DNA of 35,164 nucleotides, taken from positions 1 to 35,164 of the forward strand of contig JAILRU010000114.1 of NCBI GenBank assembly GCA_024697945.1, written 5' to 3'. This DNA is from Bacteroidaceae bacterium. Its GTDB lineage: Bacteria > Bacteroidota > Bacteroidia > Bacteroidales > Bacteroidaceae. The notes below the pieces were generated by a model, which was not told where the DNA came from, did not search any database, and saw only the letters and a list, made by a program, of their open reading frames with translations. Both the position numbers and the translations under genes were made by a program. Of this stretch, positions 34,055-35,164 are shown one piece after another; position 1 is the stretch's first letter, and each line of letters opens with the position of its first letter.

Positions 34055-34804
34055 TCAGAAGCGGTAGCCGAGGGTGATGCTGAAGTTGAAGTTGTGAACC
34101 TTGGAAAGACGTAAATCTTGTCCCATAGTTGTTTCAGCCCAAGTCCGATATGCATCGCGGTAGCTGTCGCGGTAGATGTCTGCCAAACCCCAGTCGCATC
34201 CAAGAATCAGGTTGTAATGGTTTTCATATTCAGCACCGATGCGGAGACTGATACCAGCATCCCAGCGCTGGAAGGTCGCCGTGTTGGGTTTTTCAGGATC
34301 GAAAGAATAATTTCTGAAAGCTTTATAGGTAAATTCATCCTCCATCTCCCTGACTTCAGGACCATCCTCGTCAATACTCATCTTATGGCGACCGCCTACG
34401 CCAATGGCGAAATAGGGACCCACTTCACCGTAGAAACCAAGTTCATCAGTGACATTGTAGCGGAAACCAGCACGAATGGGGATTTCCAAGTAATGCAGAT
34501 TGTACTTGCTGGTTGCGTCCTCATCGTCATTCCCAACAATTACTTCATGTGAGAGTTTGCCACCCTTCATGGTCCAGTCGAGTCCGGCGGTTACGTATGC
34601 ACCATGAGCACTGGGGAGCATGTAGTCTGCACGGATTCCCATCATAGCACCAGCCTTTGCGTTATAAGGATGATTCTGGAGCTTTGAAATGTTCATACCA
34701 AAGAGTCCCATCCAAGTGAGTCCTTCTTCTGGTTCGTTGTCAAAAGCCATTACATTGCTGGAACTTACTGCCATAGCAATGATAAAATAGAAAATCTTTT
34801 TCAT
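34055..34804 (-). CDS. Outer-membrane beta-barrel protein
   Basis: 249 residues. Signal peptide MKKIFYFIIAMAVSSSNVMA. The mature part alternates amphipathic strands (AYVTAGLDWTMKGG, HYLEIPIRAGFRYNV, GFYGEVGPYFAIGVGG, AGISLRIGAEYENHYNLILGCDWGL) and ends FNFSITLGYRF with a terminal Phe, the usual barrel-assembly signal. It resembles the 8-stranded porin-like family of Bacteroidota (outer membrane protein beta-barrel domain). Ligand or channel activity unknown. It has its own -7 box. Confidence 0.85.
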   Translation of the reverse strand: MKKIFYFIIAMAVSSSNVMAFDNEPEEGLTWMGLFGMNISKLQNHPYNAKAGAMMGIRADYMLPSAHGAYVTAGLDWTMKGGKLSHEVIVGNDDEDATSKYNLHYLEIPIRAGFRYNVTDELGFYGEVGPYFAIGVGGRHKMSIDEDGPEVREMEDEFTYKAFRNYSFDPEKPNTATFQRWDAGISLRIGAEYENHYNLILGCDWGLADIYRDSYRDAYRTWAETTMGQDLRLSKVHNFNFSITLGYRF

Positions 34805-34899
34805 AATAGTTAATTTTATATGAGTTTATTATATCTAAGTTTTTATGTTTTGAATATCTTTTTATTCTTAATATTCTCTTATTCTCTTCATTTCGCGTG

Positions 34900-34907
34900 C
34901 AAAGGTA
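34900..34907 (-). promoter_or_regulatory. -7 box TACCTTTG of the barrel-protein gene
   Basis: Exact -7 element on the minus strand, giving a leader of about 90 nt. The -33 box is not convincing. The rest of 34805-35025 is A/T-rich with AAGAAAAG repeats and no gene. Confidence 0.6.
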
Positions 34908-35025
34908 CAAAGAAAAGTTGAAAAGAAGAAAAGAAGAAAAGTAAAAAAATGCAAATATGCAGGATACCGCTGTAAATACAAGTATTAGGGAGAACAATGA
35001 GGGAGGCATTCGCTATAACAAAAAA

Positions 35026-35164
35026 GAGGGTGTGTCAAAATAGGCACATCCTCCTTTTAGTCTCTTAATTGTCAGTTTGTTCGCCCCAACAATTCTTCAC
35101 TGCTGATTTTCTTTTTTCATCTCTAAATTTACTTATATTGGGTTGAATGACCTCATACAGCCCC
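35026..35164 (-). mobile_element. Probable end of an insertion sequence (cut by the window edge)
   Basis: The boundary begins GAGGGTGTGTCAAAATAGG, the style of terminal repeat seen on many Bacteroidota insertion sequences. GAGGGTGTG also pairs with CACATCCTC (35045-35053) to make a terminator-like hairpin. Inside it, on the minus strand, a frame from the edge ends at 35065. Without the other terminal repeat the assignment is provisional. Confidence 0.5.
35065..35163 (-). CDS. C-terminal fragment of a putative transposase (partial)
   Basis: Last 32 residues, basic in character (…NISKFRDEKRKSAVKN…), ending at TAA 35067-35065 only 28 nt inside the presumed insertion-sequence end. Placement and composition suit a transposase C-terminus; the family cannot be named from this piece. 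Confidence 0.4.
   Translation of the reverse strand, partial: GLYEVIQPNISKFRDEKRKSAVKNCWGEQTDN

Overview
The window looks like a chromosomal segment of a Bacteroidales bacterium, most likely Prevotella or a close relative. Promoters follow the Bacteroidota pattern (TTTG, about 19-20 bp, TAnnTTTG), most genes lack a Shine-Dalgarno sequence, a PorZ-like type IX secretion gene is present, and several secreted proteins end in a 'DLQGRR...GIYI..GKK' tail. No tRNA, rRNA or CRISPR array was found.

Layout. 1-4.1 kb: the end of an unidentified gene, a secreted trypsin-like protease, a secreted protein of unknown function and a leucine-rich-repeat protein split by a frameshift at an A7 run. 4.1-5.9 kb: two HepT/MntA (HEPN/minimal nucleotidyltransferase) toxin-antitoxin modules facing each other tail to tail around a perfect 17-bp inverted repeat, with near-identical fragments of the secretion-tail sequence on both sides. 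6.1-10.8 kb: metH and metF (methionine and folate one-carbon metabolism). 10.8-12.4 kb (minus): a TPR/transmembrane/HTH regulator. 12.9-17 kb: two mosaic paralogous secreted proteins, each preceded by a different 22-bp tandem palindrome array. 17-23.4 kb (minus): a probable gph / OmpA-TPR lipoprotein / thioredoxin-fold lipoprotein / carbohydrate-binding beta-helix operon. 23.5-26.2 kb (plus): a structured intergenic element, then surE, lpxB and a small ABM-domain monooxygenase. 26.2-34.8 kb (minus): an outer-membrane barrel protein, then leuS, two yitT-like genes, rdgB and porZ closely spaced. The right edge carries a probable insertion-sequence end.

The strongest unexplained signal runs through the whole window. 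Short tandem arrays with a 7-bp unit, usually exactly four units (28 bp) and with different unit sequences, occur between genes, at gene ends and inside genes. They supply start codons (rdgB, a yitT gene, the thioredoxin-like lipoprotein), coincide with stop codons (metH, the LRR gene, the first mosaic paralog), form in-frame linkers in MetH and LpxB, and encode the hydrophobic core of a lipoprotein signal peptide. They resemble in form the heptanucleotide repeats known from cyanobacteria, and in effect the coding-sequence-invading palindromic elements of Rickettsia.

A second theme is modular recombination of secreted-protein genes through their tail-coding sequences. Orphan tail fragments lie outside genes, the two paralogs share near-identical ends around different middles, and a domain is shared between the 2.1-kb gene and the insert of the second paralog.
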